From: Lacinutrix sp. MedPE-SW
GTDB lineage: Bacteria > Bacteroidota > Bacteroidia > Flavobacteriales > Flavobacteriaceae
Assembly (NCBI RefSeq): GCF_001874145.1
Contig: NZ_MPCX01000007.1
Coordinates: forward strand, 1 to 64,000
Reading direction: 5' to 3'
DNA: 64,000 bases
Numbering within the stretch: position 1 is the stretch's first letter; each line of letters opens with the position of its first letter. The notes beneath the pieces are model-generated. The model saw only the letters and a list, made by a program, of their open reading frames with translations, was not told where the DNA came from and ran no database searches. A program made the position numbers and the translations under genes. This document shows positions 45,881-54,804 of this stretch, piece by piece.

Positions 45881-46884
45881 AAACGTTTTATAAAGTTTAA
45901 AATAGAGGTATTAAAATCCTTAGTATTATCAATAGAAACTGTAATAGGTAAGTAATATAAGTTGTCACTTAGCTCACTGTAGTCTTTAAGCCTAACAAAA
46001 TCTTTTTCGGTAGTAATTATTAATGTTTCTTTAGCAAAACGCTCTATATCTAAAGCAGAAAAATTATAATGATCTTTAAACTCAAGATGATTAAATTTAA
46101 GTTGTTTTTTATTTAAAAAAGAAACTAAAGGTTTAGCGTTTGCAATACCTGTAACTAATGTAAAACTTTGCACATCTTGTAACGCAATTTTTTTAGAGTT
46201 AGAAATAACAAACTCACTATAACTAATAGAGCTAAAAAAAACTTTTTGGTAAGGCTTAGGTTTTATTTTACTAATAATATTATCTTTTTCAAGCTTGCTA
46301 ATAGTTTCTGGGCATTTAGTTACAACAATAACTTGTGCTCTTTTCGCGCCATTTTTAGGTTCTCGTAAATCACCAGTAGGTAAAACAAAATCACTGTAAA
46401 AAGGCTTATTATAAGTTGTTAGTAAAATATTAAATCCTGCTTTTACTTTTCTATGCTGAAATGCATCGTCTAATACCACAACTTCAGGTTTGTTTTTTAA
46501 CGCTCTAAGTATTTCAATACCATGTTGTCTATTCTCATCAACAGAAACTAAAATATCATCTTTAAATTTATGATAAAACTGAAACGGTTCATCTCCAATT
46601 TCTAATGCAGTAGTAGCTGCATTTGCTAATCTAAAACCTTTCGTCTTTCGGCCATAACCACGACTTAATGTAGCCAGTTTAAAGTCATCCTTTAAAAGTC
46701 TTATTAAATATTCAACCATTGGTGTTTTACCAGTGCCACCAGCACTTAAATTCCCAACACATAATACAGGAAATGCATAAGATTTAGACGATTTGTAGCC
46801 CAAATCATAAAACAAATTTCTAAACCATGTAATTGCAAAATATATGGGTACAATAGGTAATAATAAAAGTCTAATTAATTTCAT
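45877..46884 (-). CDS. lpxK: Tetraacyldisaccharide 4'-kinase
   Basis: Inner-membrane lipid A enzyme that phosphorylates the 4' position of the tetraacyl disaccharide. It is 335 aa, with an N-terminal membrane-associated helix and the Walker A motif GNLSAGGTGKTP (about 43-54). The Walker B-like VVLDDAFQHRKV (about 136-147) and a C-terminal TTEKDFVRLKD segment also match the family. It is convergent with the hybrid kinase (4-base overlap) and divergent from the Nif3-like gene. Confidence 0.95.
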   Translation of the reverse strand: MKLIRLLLLPIVPIYFAITWFRNLFYDLGYKSSKSYAFPVLCVGNLSAGGTGKTPMVEYLIRLLKDDFKLATLSRGYGRKTKGFRLANAATTALEIGDEPFQFYHKFKDDILVSVDENRQHGIEILRALKNKPEVVVLDDAFQHRKVKAGFNILLTTYNKPFYSDFVLPTGDLREPKNGAKRAQVIVVTKCPETISKLEKDNIISKIKPKPYQKVFFSSISYSEFVISNSKKIALQDVQSFTLVTGIANAKPLVSFLNKKQLKFNHLEFKDHYNFSALDIERFAKETLIITTEKDFVRLKDYSELSDNLYYLPITVSIDNTKDFNTSILNFIKRF

Positions 46885-46918
46885 TAACTGTGTTTAAGCA
46901 TAACGAAAGTAAAAATTT

Positions 46919-46926
46919 TATATTTG
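46919..46926 (+). promoter_or_regulatory. Likely -7 box for the Nif3-like gene
   Basis: TATATTTG matches TAnnTTTG, 35 bases before the ATG at 46962, in the divergent region with lpxK. The -33 element is imperfect. Confidence 0.45.
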
Positions 46927-46961
46927 TTAAGTATTATTTCAACAAAACAATTACAAATCAC

Positions 46962-48056
46962 ATGATAATTCAAGACGTTATAAACCATTTAGAAGACTAT
47001 GCACCACTAGCTTATGCCGAAGCGTTTGATAATGTAGGATTATTAGTTGGCGATAAACAAAATGAAGTCACAGGAGTTTTAGTCACACTAGACACGCTTG
47101 AGGCAGTTGTAGACGAAGCAATTGAGAAAAACTGCAACCTAATTGTAAGTTTTCATCCTATAATATTTAAAGGTTTAAAAAAACTCACGGGTAAAAATTA
47201 TGTAGAACGTACCGTATTAAAAGCCATAAAAAATGATATTGCAATTTACGCCATACATACAGCTTTAGATAACCATATAAATGGAGTAAACGATATTATT
47301 TGCAGCCAGTTAAAATTAAACAACCGTAAAATATTAATACCACAAGAACAAACAATAAAAAAGCTAATAACCTATGTACCTAAAAACGAAGCAGAAAACT
47401 TACGAAATGCTATTTTTAAAGTTGGAGCAGGAGCAATAGGTAATTACAATCACTGTAGTTTTAATGTAGAAGGCATTGGCACCTTTAATGGAAACGAAAA
47501 TTCAAACCCAACAATTGGAGAAAAAGGAAACACCCATTTTGAAAATGAAACACAAGTTTCAATAACATTTTCAAAACATCTAGAATCTAAAGTAATTAAA
47601 GCTTTGCATAAAAATCATACATATGAAGAAGTAGCGTATGAGATTACAACTTTAGAAAACAAAAATCAAAATATAGGAATAGGCATGATAGGTGAGTTGC
47701 AAACTACTATGGAAGAAACAGAGTTTTTCACCTATTTAAAACAAAACATGAATGTAAATGTTATTCGTCATTCTAATTTATTAAATAAACCCATAAAAAA
47801 AGTTGCCGTATTAGGAGGTTCTGGAAGTTTTGCAATTGGTGCAGCAAAAGCAATGGGAGCAGATGTTTTTATTACTGCAGATTTAAAATATCATGACTTT
47901 TTTCAAGCAGAAAACAATATAATCTTGGCAGATATTGGGCATTATGAAAGCGAACAATACACAAAAAACGGAATAGTAGCACATCTTACAAAAAAAATTA
48001 GTAATTTTGCAATCATTTTATCAAATATAAATACCAATCCTGTTCAATATTTTTAA
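46962..48056 (+). CDS. Nif3-like dinuclear metal centre protein
   Basis: DUF34/NIF3 family protein of 364 aa from the ATG at 46962 (IIQDVINHLEDYAPLAYAE), which is the family's usual beginning; the longer frame runs through the promoter box. The metal-binding motifs are present: SFHPIIFKG, HTALDNHINGVND and the C-terminal GHYESEQ. A PII-like insert (about 130-230) splits the two halves, as in longer family members. The role is unsettled; GTP cyclohydrolase I type 2 is a legacy annotation. The next gene, the coiled-coil protein, follows within three bases. Confidence 0.92.
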   Translation: MIIQDVINHLEDYAPLAYAEAFDNVGLLVGDKQNEVTGVLVTLDTLEAVVDEAIEKNCNLIVSFHPIIFKGLKKLTGKNYVERTVLKAIKNDIAIYAIHTALDNHINGVNDIICSQLKLNNRKILIPQEQTIKKLITYVPKNEAENLRNAIFKVGAGAIGNYNHCSFNVEGIGTFNGNENSNPTIGEKGNTHFENETQVSITFSKHLESKVIKALHKNHTYEEVAYEITTLENKNQNIGIGMIGELQTTMEETEFFTYLKQNMNVNVIRHSNLLNKPIKKVAVLGGSGSFAIGAAKAMGADVFITADLKYHDFFQAENNIILADIGHYESEQYTKNGIVAHLTKKISNFAIILSNINTNPVQYF

Positions 48057-48058
48057 GT

Positions 48059-48838
48059 ATGGCAAAGAGTAAAGAAGTAACTGTAGAAGAACGATTAAGA
48101 TCTTTATACGACTTACAATTAATCGATTCTAGAATCGACGAAATAAGAAACGTTCGTGGAGAACTGCCTTTAGAAGTTAGTGATCTAGAAGATGAAGTTG
48201 CTGGTTTAAACATAAGACTTGAAAAACTAAGTGATAGTTTAGCACTAATAGACTCACAAATTAGTGATAAGAAAAATTTAATTGAAGAGGCAAAAACTTT
48301 AATTAAAAAATACAGCGAGCAGCAAAAGAATGTTAGAAATAACAGAGAATTTAACTCTTTAACTAAAGAAGTTGAATACCAAGAGCTTGAAATTGAATTA
48401 GCAGAAAAACACATTAGAGAGTTTAAAGCTCAAATAGAGCAAAAAAACGAAGTAATTGCTAAAACAAAAGAATTAACTAAAGAAAGAGAAAAGCACTTAA
48501 AGCACAAAAAAGGTGAGTTAGATGCTATTCTTAGCGAAACAGCAAAAGAAGAAGAAGCTTTACTTAAAAAATCTGAAGATTATAAAAAGAAAATCGAAGA
48601 GCGTTTAGTAAAAGCATACAACCGTATTCGTGCAAACGTAAAAAATGGTTTAGCAGTTGTGCCTATCGAAAGAGGTGCATCTGGAGGTTCTTACTTTACA
48701 ATTCCACCACAAGTACAAATGGAAATAGGCTCTCGTAAAAAAATTATTACAGATGAGCATTCTGGACGTATTCTTGTAGACGAATTATTAGCTGCAGAAC
48801 AAAAAGAAAAAATGGAAAAAATGTTTAAAAAACTATAG
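48059..48838 (+). CDS. Coiled-coil protein with degenerate C4-type zinc ribbon
   Basis: Cytoplasmic protein of 259 aa. A long helical hairpin (about 10-185) is followed by the zf-RING_7/C4 zinc-ribbon region (about 195-245). The position of the ribbon is clear from NGLAVVPIERG and GRILVDELLAAE. The four metal ligands are absent: the expected CxxC pairs appear as ASGGSYF and DEHSGR, and the whole protein contains no cysteine in this region. Zinc binding is therefore unlikely. I recall the same loss in Flavobacterium homologues, so it is probably lineage-wide. It is cotranscribed with the Nif3-like gene, a frequent pairing. Confidence 0.9.
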   Translation: MAKSKEVTVEERLRSLYDLQLIDSRIDEIRNVRGELPLEVSDLEDEVAGLNIRLEKLSDSLALIDSQISDKKNLIEEAKTLIKKYSEQQKNVRNNREFNSLTKEVEYQELEIELAEKHIREFKAQIEQKNEVIAKTKELTKEREKHLKHKKGELDAILSETAKEEEALLKKSEDYKKKIEERLVKAYNRIRANVKNGLAVVPIERGASGGSYFTIPPQVQMEIGSRKKIITDEHSGRILVDELLAAEQKEKMEKMFKKL

Positions 48839-48852
48839 TTCCATTACAAACT

Positions 48853-48888
48853 AAAAAAAGCCTTCACCGTAGTGAAGGCTTTTTTTTT
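48853..48888 (+). terminator. Terminator after the coiled-coil protein gene
   Basis: Stem GCCTTCAC (48860-48867) pairs with GTGAAGGC (48872-48879), loop CGTA, with seven A before and nine T after. Confidence 0.92.
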
Positions 48889-48954
48889 GCATAATTTTAA
48901 AACAATTTAAATTAAGTTTTAATAGCTTTATTCGACTAAGAACAAAAATTAAAT

Positions 48955-49620
48955 ATGAAAAAGATACTATTATTACTAACAGTTAGTTTGTTTTTTAGCT
49001 GTAAAAATACCGCTCAAAACATAAATAAAACAGCAGAAAAACAAGATGTTAAAACAGCAACACCAGTTCAAGTACCTTTAGAAAACGGAAAAGCAAAAGC
49101 CTACTTTGCAAGTGGCTGTTTTTGGTGTGTAGAAGCAGTATACGAAAGTGTAAAAGGAGTAGAAGAGTCTATTAGCGGTTATGCTGGAGGTCACACTAAA
49201 AACCCAACTTACGAATCAAGCAACACAGGCAGAACAGGTCATGCCGAAGCTGTTGAGGTTATTTATAATCCAGATGTGGTAAGCTTTGCAACTTTAGTAG
49301 ATGTTTATTTTGCTTCGCAAAACCCAACACAAGTTAATGGTCAAGGTCCAGATAGAGGTTCACAATACCGTTCTATAATATTCTATCAAAATAATAAACA
49401 AAAAGAAATTATAGAGCGTAAAAAAGAAGCACTGGCAAAAAAAATAGGAAAACCAATCGCAGCAGAAGTGTATCCGTTTCAAAAATTTTGGATAGCAGAA
49501 GATTATCACCAAGATTATGAAAAATTACATCCAAATAATCCTTACATAAAAAATGTTTCTGTACCTAGATTAAAGCGTTTTCAAGCTAAAATGCCAGAAG
49601 TTATAAAAGAAAAGCATTAA
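48955..49620 (+). CDS. msrA: Peptide-methionine (S)-S-oxide reductase, lipoprotein form
   Basis: Repairs oxidised methionine (S epimer). It is 221 aa, with a lipoprotein signal (LLLTVSLFFSC, lipid Cys16), a linker rich in Lys, Thr and Ala (about 17-45) and the MsrA domain with catalytic Cys55 in SGCFWCVE. Glu, Tyr and His motifs follow (RTGHAEAVEV, DRGSQYRS, HQDYEKLHP). It should act on the periplasmic side, anchored by its lipid. A second cysteine of GCFWC is Cys58; resolving cysteines beyond it are not apparent. Confidence 0.95.
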   Translation: MKKILLLLTVSLFFSCKNTAQNINKTAEKQDVKTATPVQVPLENGKAKAYFASGCFWCVEAVYESVKGVEESISGYAGGHTKNPTYESSNTGRTGHAEAVEVIYNPDVVSFATLVDVYFASQNPTQVNGQGPDRGSQYRSIIFYQNNKQKEIIERKKEALAKKIGKPIAAEVYPFQKFWIAEDYHQDYEKLHPNNPYIKNVSVPRLKRFQAKMPEVIKEKH

Positions 49621-49669
49621 TAATTACAGTTAAACGTTAAAATAGGTTACTTTAGCTTTTAAACTTATT

Positions 49670-49712
49670 AATAGCCTGTAAACCAAAATAAAACAATACA
49701 GGCTATTTATTT
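49670..49712 (+). terminator. Terminator after msrA
   Basis: An 11-bp perfect stem (49670-49680 with 49697-49707, core AGCCTGTA), a 16-base A-rich loop and a T-rich tail. Confidence 0.7.
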
Positions 49713-49744
49713 TTATCGCAAAATCAATATTTAACCTTTTTTAA

Positions 49745-51661
49745 ATGAAAAAATTAATACTTTTCGCTTTAACTGCTATTTGTGGTTTAATAAGCTATGC
49801 ACAAACAACAGAAGTTGTATTAACAGTAAATTGGCCTAGTTGGTCATCAGAGAATAAAGTTGAACTTTATAGCCCAAGTGGAGTACTATTACAAACTATT
49901 GATAATGGGTATGATGGTGTTACAAATAACTCTTATAACGAAACTACAACAGCAGTAAGTTACCCAGTTAATAGTAGTACAACTTCAGGTTATTATGTTG
50001 TTTTATATGATTTTTATGGAGATGATTGGAATGGCGGAGGTAATTTAACTATCACTGCAGATGGGCAAACAGCTTTTTATTTCAATGGAGATTTTAATCC
50101 TAATAGTACCTCAAATCCAATTGAAGTAACACAAACATCTTACTTTGCTTTAGAGCAACCAGCGCCACCACCAACACCAGTTCCAGAAGCTTCACAGTTT
50201 GATACAAGCGGTAATGAATATATTGAATATATCCCAGGTACAATTCCAATTATTATATCAGCTCCACATGGAGGAGTAAAACTATCTGGCCAAACTATTG
50301 GTGGTATATTTTATCCAGATAATGATAGTGCTTTGCCAGATAGAAACTGTGGTGTTAATGAAAGGGATGATAATACAGAAATTTTAATACGTGAAATTCA
50401 ACAATCTGTTTACGATCAAACAGGATGTTATCCATATATAATTATAAACAATTTACACCGTAGCAAGTTAGATCCTAATAGAGCTTCAGCCGAAGCAACT
50501 TGCGGTGATTCAGATGCATTATTTTATTGGAATGCATATCACAATTTTATAGATCAGGCTAGTACAGATGTAGTAAATACTTTTGGTAAAGGTTTATATA
50601 TAGATTTGCATGGGCAAAGCCATTCTATACCAAGAATTGAAGCTGGCTATAATATCTCGGCCTCAAATTTAAATAATACAACGGCCAATCACTTAAATAC
50701 AGTTTCAAACTCAACAATTACAAACTTGGTTTCAAATAATTTAGGAGGATTAAACCAAGAACAATTAGTAAGAGGAGTAACAAGTTTAGGAGGATTGTTT
50801 AGAACCACTGGCGGAGCATTTTATAATGATCAAGGATATTCAGGATGTGGCGTGACTTCAGGATACCGTACACTTCCAAGTGATTTTAATGGAGGCTCTC
50901 AGGCTTGTGATGATACAAAGCCATATAATAATGCATATTTTGATGGTGATTATTATAGTAATAGGCGTCATGGTTCTGGTCCAGCAGCAAGCGATGGTCT
51001 TGGTGGTGGTGGTACTATAGATGGTATTATGACAGAGGTAAATAGAAGAGTGCGTGACTTAGGAACTTACAATGGTAATACATATGATACAAGACCACAA
51101 ACACTAGTGCCGTTTGCAGATGATTATGCAACAGTAATTGTAAATTATATAGATATACATTACAATGATTTTGCAGAATTTAATTATTCAGATATGGCAT
51201 ATAATACTACAGATCCAGATCCAACACCAGTAATGGTGAATAATTCTAGCGGAACATTTTCTAGTACCACAGGTTTAGTTATTGATAGTGTAACAGGTAC
51301 TATAGATACGTCGGCATCAACTCCAGGAAATTATGTTGTAACGTTTCAAGTAGGAAACTGTGATGCATATATGGCAACTAGAAATATAGAAATTATAGAT
51401 AATACATTAGGATTAGATACTTATAGTAACATAAAATTTAAATTGTTTCCAAACCCTACAGATAATGAAATAACATTTCAATCTAATAAAAACATTTCGA
51501 TGGTGAAAGTTTATAATTTATTAGGGCAGGAAATGTTGAAAATAAATCCTCTGGCAAAAAACGCATATATAAACCTTTCAAAGTTAGCGTCTGGATCTTA
51601 TATAATAACTTTTTATATAAATGAAAAAATAGTTACTACAAAACGAGTAATAAAAAATTAG
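49745..51661 (+). CDS. Secreted N-formylglutamate amidohydrolase-like protein with T9SS sorting domain
   Basis: Protein of 638 aa. It has a signal peptide (about 1-19, ISYAQ), an N-terminal beta-sandwich (about 22-130; VVLTVNWPSWSSENKVELY), a short Pro-rich linker (about 138-146) and a zinc-hydrolase-like domain (about 160-480). The latter contains SAPHGG (near 174), NLHRSKLDPNR and DLHGQSH (near 288), which match the N-formylglutamate amidohydrolase superfamily. An Ig-like bridge and a type A Por secretion tail (about 560-638; FPNPTDNEITF) follow. It should be exported across the outer membrane by the type 9 system and act outside the cell. The substrate is unknown; the family alone suggests an amide. 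Confidence 0.87.
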   Translation: MKKLILFALTAICGLISYAQTTEVVLTVNWPSWSSENKVELYSPSGVLLQTIDNGYDGVTNNSYNETTTAVSYPVNSSTTSGYYVVLYDFYGDDWNGGGNLTITADGQTAFYFNGDFNPNSTSNPIEVTQTSYFALEQPAPPPTPVPEASQFDTSGNEYIEYIPGTIPIIISAPHGGVKLSGQTIGGIFYPDNDSALPDRNCGVNERDDNTEILIREIQQSVYDQTGCYPYIIINNLHRSKLDPNRASAEATCGDSDALFYWNAYHNFIDQASTDVVNTFGKGLYIDLHGQSHSIPRIEAGYNISASNLNNTTANHLNTVSNSTITNLVSNNLGGLNQEQLVRGVTSLGGLFRTTGGAFYNDQGYSGCGVTSGYRTLPSDFNGGSQACDDTKPYNNAYFDGDYYSNRRHGSGPAASDGLGGGGTIDGIMTEVNRRVRDLGTYNGNTYDTRPQTLVPFADDYATVIVNYIDIHYNDFAEFNYSDMAYNTTDPDPTPVMVNNSSGTFSSTTGLVIDSVTGTIDTSASTPGNYVVTFQVGNCDAYMATRNIEIIDNTLGLDTYSNIKFKLFPNPTDNEITFQSNKNISMVKVYNLLGQEMLKINPLAKNAYINLSKLASGSYIITFYINEKIVTTKRVIKN

Positions 51662-52458
51662 AGTTTAGTTGCTTTAAGTTCAAAAATAAGAGGATATAAT
51701 TTATCCTTTGTTACATAATTGCCCGATTTAGTTTGCTCTAGGTCGGGCAAAACATTATAAGGGCTTTCGTTATGCTCATTTAAGTATTCAATTTTTAAAC
51801 CAGCTTCAGTCAAAGCATTAATTACTTCGCTTAAACCATGATTCCAGCCATATTCTTTGCTAGTAATATTAGCATTTTCATTAGCATAAGTGCCTTCATA
51901 TTCTTCATAAATTACTTCGTCTTGCATATAGCCATATTTCATTACTGGTTTCCCATCTAAATAATCAAACATCCAAACTATTGGGTGAAATTCAGCCATA
52001 TAAAATGTGCCTCCAGTCTTTAATTTTTCAGCAATCATTTTTCCCCAAGGTTTTAAATCTGGTAGCCAACCAATAACACCGTAGCTTGTAAATACAATAT
52101 CAAAAGTGTTACTAACGTGTTTAGCTGTATCTAACACATTACAGCACACAAATTCTGCATCTAAATTTAATTCATTATTTAAATCTTTAGCTAGTTTTAT
52201 ACCTTCATCGCTTAAATCTACACCAGTACATTTTGCTCCCAATCTACTCCAGCTTAAGGTGTCTTGGCCAAAATGACATTGTAAATGTAATAGTGATTTT
52301 CCTGTAACATCACCCAAAGCATTTAACTCATAAGGCATTAGTGAATTTTTTCCTTTTTTAAATGCATCCATGGCATACATCTCACTTTCAGCATGTACTT
52401 TTACTTTGTTATTCCATGTTATTTTGTTAGTACTAAAGTATTGAGAATTATCGGTCAT
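51658..52458 (-). CDS. Class I SAM-dependent methyltransferase
   Basis: Methyltransferase of 266 aa with the Rossmann SAM-binding loop LLHLQCHFGQDTLSWSRLGA (about 55-74) and the acidic motif TGVDLSDEGIKLA. VFTSYGVIGWLPDL is the post-II motif, and AEFHPIVWMFDYLDG is conserved in its UbiE/Tam-like branch. The substrate cannot be read from the sequence. It is convergent with the T9SS gene (4-base overlap) and divergent from the kynurenine cluster; nothing ties it to that pathway. Confidence 0.9.
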   Translation of the reverse strand: MTDNSQYFSTNKITWNNKVKVHAESEMYAMDAFKKGKNSLMPYELNALGDVTGKSLLHLQCHFGQDTLSWSRLGAKCTGVDLSDEGIKLAKDLNNELNLDAEFVCCNVLDTAKHVSNTFDIVFTSYGVIGWLPDLKPWGKMIAEKLKTGGTFYMAEFHPIVWMFDYLDGKPVMKYGYMQDEVIYEEYEGTYANENANITSKEYGWNHGLSEVINALTEAGLKIEYLNEHNESPYNVLPDLEQTKSGNYVTKDKLYPLIFELKATKL

Positions 52459-52471
52459 ATCTTAAGCTGTA

Positions 52472-52505
52472 TTTTACCAAAACTAATTATAATTTCTTAG
52501 CTTTG
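52472..52505 (+). promoter_or_regulatory. Likely promoter of the kynurenine cluster
   Basis: TTTT (52472-52475), 22 bases, then TAGCTTTG (52498-52505), which matches the -7 consensus TAnnTTTG. It ends 17 bases before the lipoprotein ATG. The -33 element lacks the G. Confidence 0.5.
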
Positions 52506-52522
52506 AAAGAAAACCAAAAACC

Positions 52523-53173
52523 ATGTATCGATTACTATTTATTTGCCTGTTTGTTGTGCTTTCTTGTAAAGAAGAAAAACCCGAAAAACAATACACTCTT
52601 GCCGAAAAAATAGCAAATGCTCATGGCTTTAAAAACTGGGATAGAGTAACAGAATTTCAATTTACTTTTAATGTAGATACAGATAGTACAAACTTTGGAC
52701 GCTCTTGGATTTGGAAACCAAAGGCGAATAAAGTGACCATGCTTACAGCAAAAGATACCATAGTGTATAATACATTTAAAGTAGAACAAGAAAGTTTAAA
52801 TGCAGATCGTGCATTTATAAACGATAAATATTGGGCACTACTACCATTTCAATTAATTTGGGATACAAGTGCAACATTAAGTGAGCCAATAAAATCTCAA
52901 GCGCCAATTAGTAAAAAGCAACTTAATAAAGTAACATTAACTTACCCAGTTAAAGGTGGTTATACGCCAGGTGATGCTTATGATATTTTTTATAATGACG
53001 ATTTTATAATTCAAGAATGGGTGTTTAGAGAAGCTAATGCAAAAGAGCCATCTATGATAAATACTTTTGAAAACTACAAAGAATTTAATGGTATTAAAAT
53101 AGCTCAAGATCATAAAAAAGAAACCGGAAGCTGGAACCTTAATTTTACAGATATAAAAATAATTACTCAATAA
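52523..53173 (+). CDS. Lipoprotein of unknown function, first gene of the kynurenine cluster
   Basis: Protein of 216 aa with a lipoprotein signal (FICLFVVLSC, lipid Cys15) and a folded part rich in aromatic beta-strands (for example WDRVTEFQFTFNVD, RSWIWKPKANKVTML and GGYTPGDAYDIFYND). The pattern recalls LolA/LolB-like or DUF6503-type small outer-membrane lipoproteins of Bacteroidota, but I cannot name the family with confidence. The kynureninase gene starts 15 bases after its stop, so it is probably cotranscribed. A role in kynurenine use is only suggested by position. Confidence 0.8.
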   Translation: MYRLLFICLFVVLSCKEEKPEKQYTLAEKIANAHGFKNWDRVTEFQFTFNVDTDSTNFGRSWIWKPKANKVTMLTAKDTIVYNTFKVEQESLNADRAFINDKYWALLPFQLIWDTSATLSEPIKSQAPISKKQLNKVTLTYPVKGGYTPGDAYDIFYNDDFIIQEWVFREANAKEPSMINTFENYKEFNGIKIAQDHKKETGSWNLNFTDIKIITQ

Positions 53174-53187
53174 AAAAATACAACCAA

Positions 53188-54453
53188 GTGTCAAACTATA
53201 CATTAGGTCGCGATTTTGCACAACAATTAGACAAAGAAGACCAACTAGCACATTATAGAAATCAATTTCATATTCCAAAAGATAAAAATGGAGACGATTT
53301 AATATATCTCTGCGGAAACTCTTTAGGCTTACAACCAAAAGCAACAAAAGATTATATTAATCAAGAATTAGAAGATTGGGCAAACTTAGGAGTAGAAGGG
53401 CATACCGAAGGTAAAAACCCATGGCTACCATATCATGAGTTTTTAACAGAAAGTATGGCAAAAGTTGTAGGAGCTAAACCTATAGAAGTTGTAGTTATGA
53501 ATACTTTGACTGCAAACCTTCACTTTATGATGGTTAGTTTTTATAAACCTACCAAAAAACGATATAAAATTTTAATCGAGGCAGATGCTTTTCCAAGTGA
53601 TAAATATGCAGTAGAATCACAATTACGTCATCATGGCTTTGACGACAAAGAAGGTTTAGTATTATGGAAAGCACGAGAAGGTGAAGAATTAGCCAATTAT
53701 GAAGACTTGGAAGCTATACTAGAAGCGCAAGGCGATGAAATAGCTTTAATCATGATTGGAGGTGTAAACTACTATACTGGTCAGTTTTTCGATTTAAAAC
53801 GCATAGCAGCCTTAGGTCATAAAAATGGCTGTATGGTTGGTTTTGATTGTGCTCATGGTGCAGGAAACGTAAATTTAGATTTGCATAATTCTGGAGCAGA
53901 CTTTGCTGTGTGGTGTACTTATAAGTATATGAATGCAGGACCAGGTAGCTTATCTGGCTGTTTTGTACACGAACGTCATGCTCATAATAAAGATTTAAAT
54001 CGTTTTACAGGTTGGTGGAGCCACAATAAGGAAACCCGTTTTAATATGCGTGGAGAGTTTGACCAGTTACCAGGAGCAGAAGGTTGGCAATTATCTAACC
54101 CACCAATTTTATCTATGGCTGCAATAAAAGCTTCAGCAGATATTTTTGCAGAAGTTGGTATGGAGAAACTTACTCAAAAATCTAAAAAATTAACAGGCTA
54201 TTTTGAGTTTTTAATAAACGAATTAAATAATTCAGATATTAAAATAATTACGCCAGATAACCCAAACGAGCGTGGCTGTCAATTATCAATACAAGTTAAA
54301 AATGCAGATAAAGCATTACACCATAAACTTACAGAAAGTGGTGTAATTAGCGACTGGAGAGAGCCAGATGTTATACGTTGCGCACCAGTACCACTGTATA
54401 ATTCTTTTGAAGATGTTTATAATATGGTAGAGCGTTTAAAGGCTTGTTTGTAA
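53188..54453 (+). CDS. kynU: Kynureninase
   Basis: PLP enzyme that cleaves kynurenine to anthranilate, or 3-hydroxykynurenine to 3-hydroxyanthranilate, releasing alanine. It is 421 aa, the normal length, starting at GTG (53188) with SNYTLGRDFAQQLDKED. Motifs are YLCGNSLGLQPKAT, GFDCAHGAGN and the PLP lysine Lys246 in CTYKYMNAGPGS, followed by GWWSHNKETRF. Intact. It begins the enzyme part of a cluster that continues to ACMS decarboxylase; tryptophan dioxygenase and formamidase are not in the window. Confidence 0.96.
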   Translation: MSNYTLGRDFAQQLDKEDQLAHYRNQFHIPKDKNGDDLIYLCGNSLGLQPKATKDYINQELEDWANLGVEGHTEGKNPWLPYHEFLTESMAKVVGAKPIEVVVMNTLTANLHFMMVSFYKPTKKRYKILIEADAFPSDKYAVESQLRHHGFDDKEGLVLWKAREGEELANYEDLEAILEAQGDEIALIMIGGVNYYTGQFFDLKRIAALGHKNGCMVGFDCAHGAGNVNLDLHNSGADFAVWCTYKYMNAGPGSLSGCFVHERHAHNKDLNRFTGWWSHNKETRFNMRGEFDQLPGAEGWQLSNPPILSMAAIKASADIFAEVGMEKLTQKSKKLTGYFEFLINELNNSDIKIITPDNPNERGCQLSIQVKNADKALHHKLTESGVISDWREPDVIRCAPVPLYNSFEDVYNMVERLKACL

Positions 54454-54459
54454 TATATT

Positions 54460-54804
54460 TTGAATTCATTTTATAAAACTATAAAGGGTGAGGAAACCTT
54501 ATTTAAGATTAAAAAGAAAAGTGAGATAGGTTTTTGGCAATATCAAATTCTAGGTCTATTTAGTTATTTTGTAAATAAATCTTCAGATTATTTAATTATT
54601 ACAGATAGAAGAATTTTAATAGTAATTAAAGATGAAATTGTAAACAATTTACAATATGAAGACTTTTCCAAAATAAAGTATAATTCGATTAGTGGTATTT
54701 TAAGTTTTCAGAATACATTAAATAAAACAAAAAACTTATCATTAAAAAAACTAAGATTAACTTATGAAGAAATTCAATTACTTAAAAAGAAGTTAGATGT
54801 CTAG
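54460..54804 (+). CDS. Small PH-like domain protein in the kynurenine cluster
   Basis: Hypothetical protein of 114 aa with a TTG start (54460), seven bases after the kynU stop. It overlaps the kmo ATG by 8 bases, so it is probably translated as part of the operon. The layout looks like a bacterial PH domain (bPH/YokE type): a hydrophobic segment FWQYQILGLFSYFV, then LIITDRRILIVIKDEIVNNL, and a final amphipathic helix. Such domains usually sit at a membrane. No catalytic motif is visible and I know no kynurenine-pathway role for it. The frame is AT-rich like its neighbours. Confidence 0.65.
   Translation: MNSFYKTIKGEETLFKIKKKSEIGFWQYQILGLFSYFVNKSSDYLIITDRRILIVIKDEIVNNLQYEDFSKIKYNSISGILSFQNTLNKTKNLSLKKLRLTYEEIQLLKKKLDV

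Noticed and set aside
52937-53347. A 136-codon minus-strand frame across the lipoprotein-kynU junction
   Set aside because: It overlaps two well-supported genes, is Phe/Ile/Tyr-rich and shows no motif.
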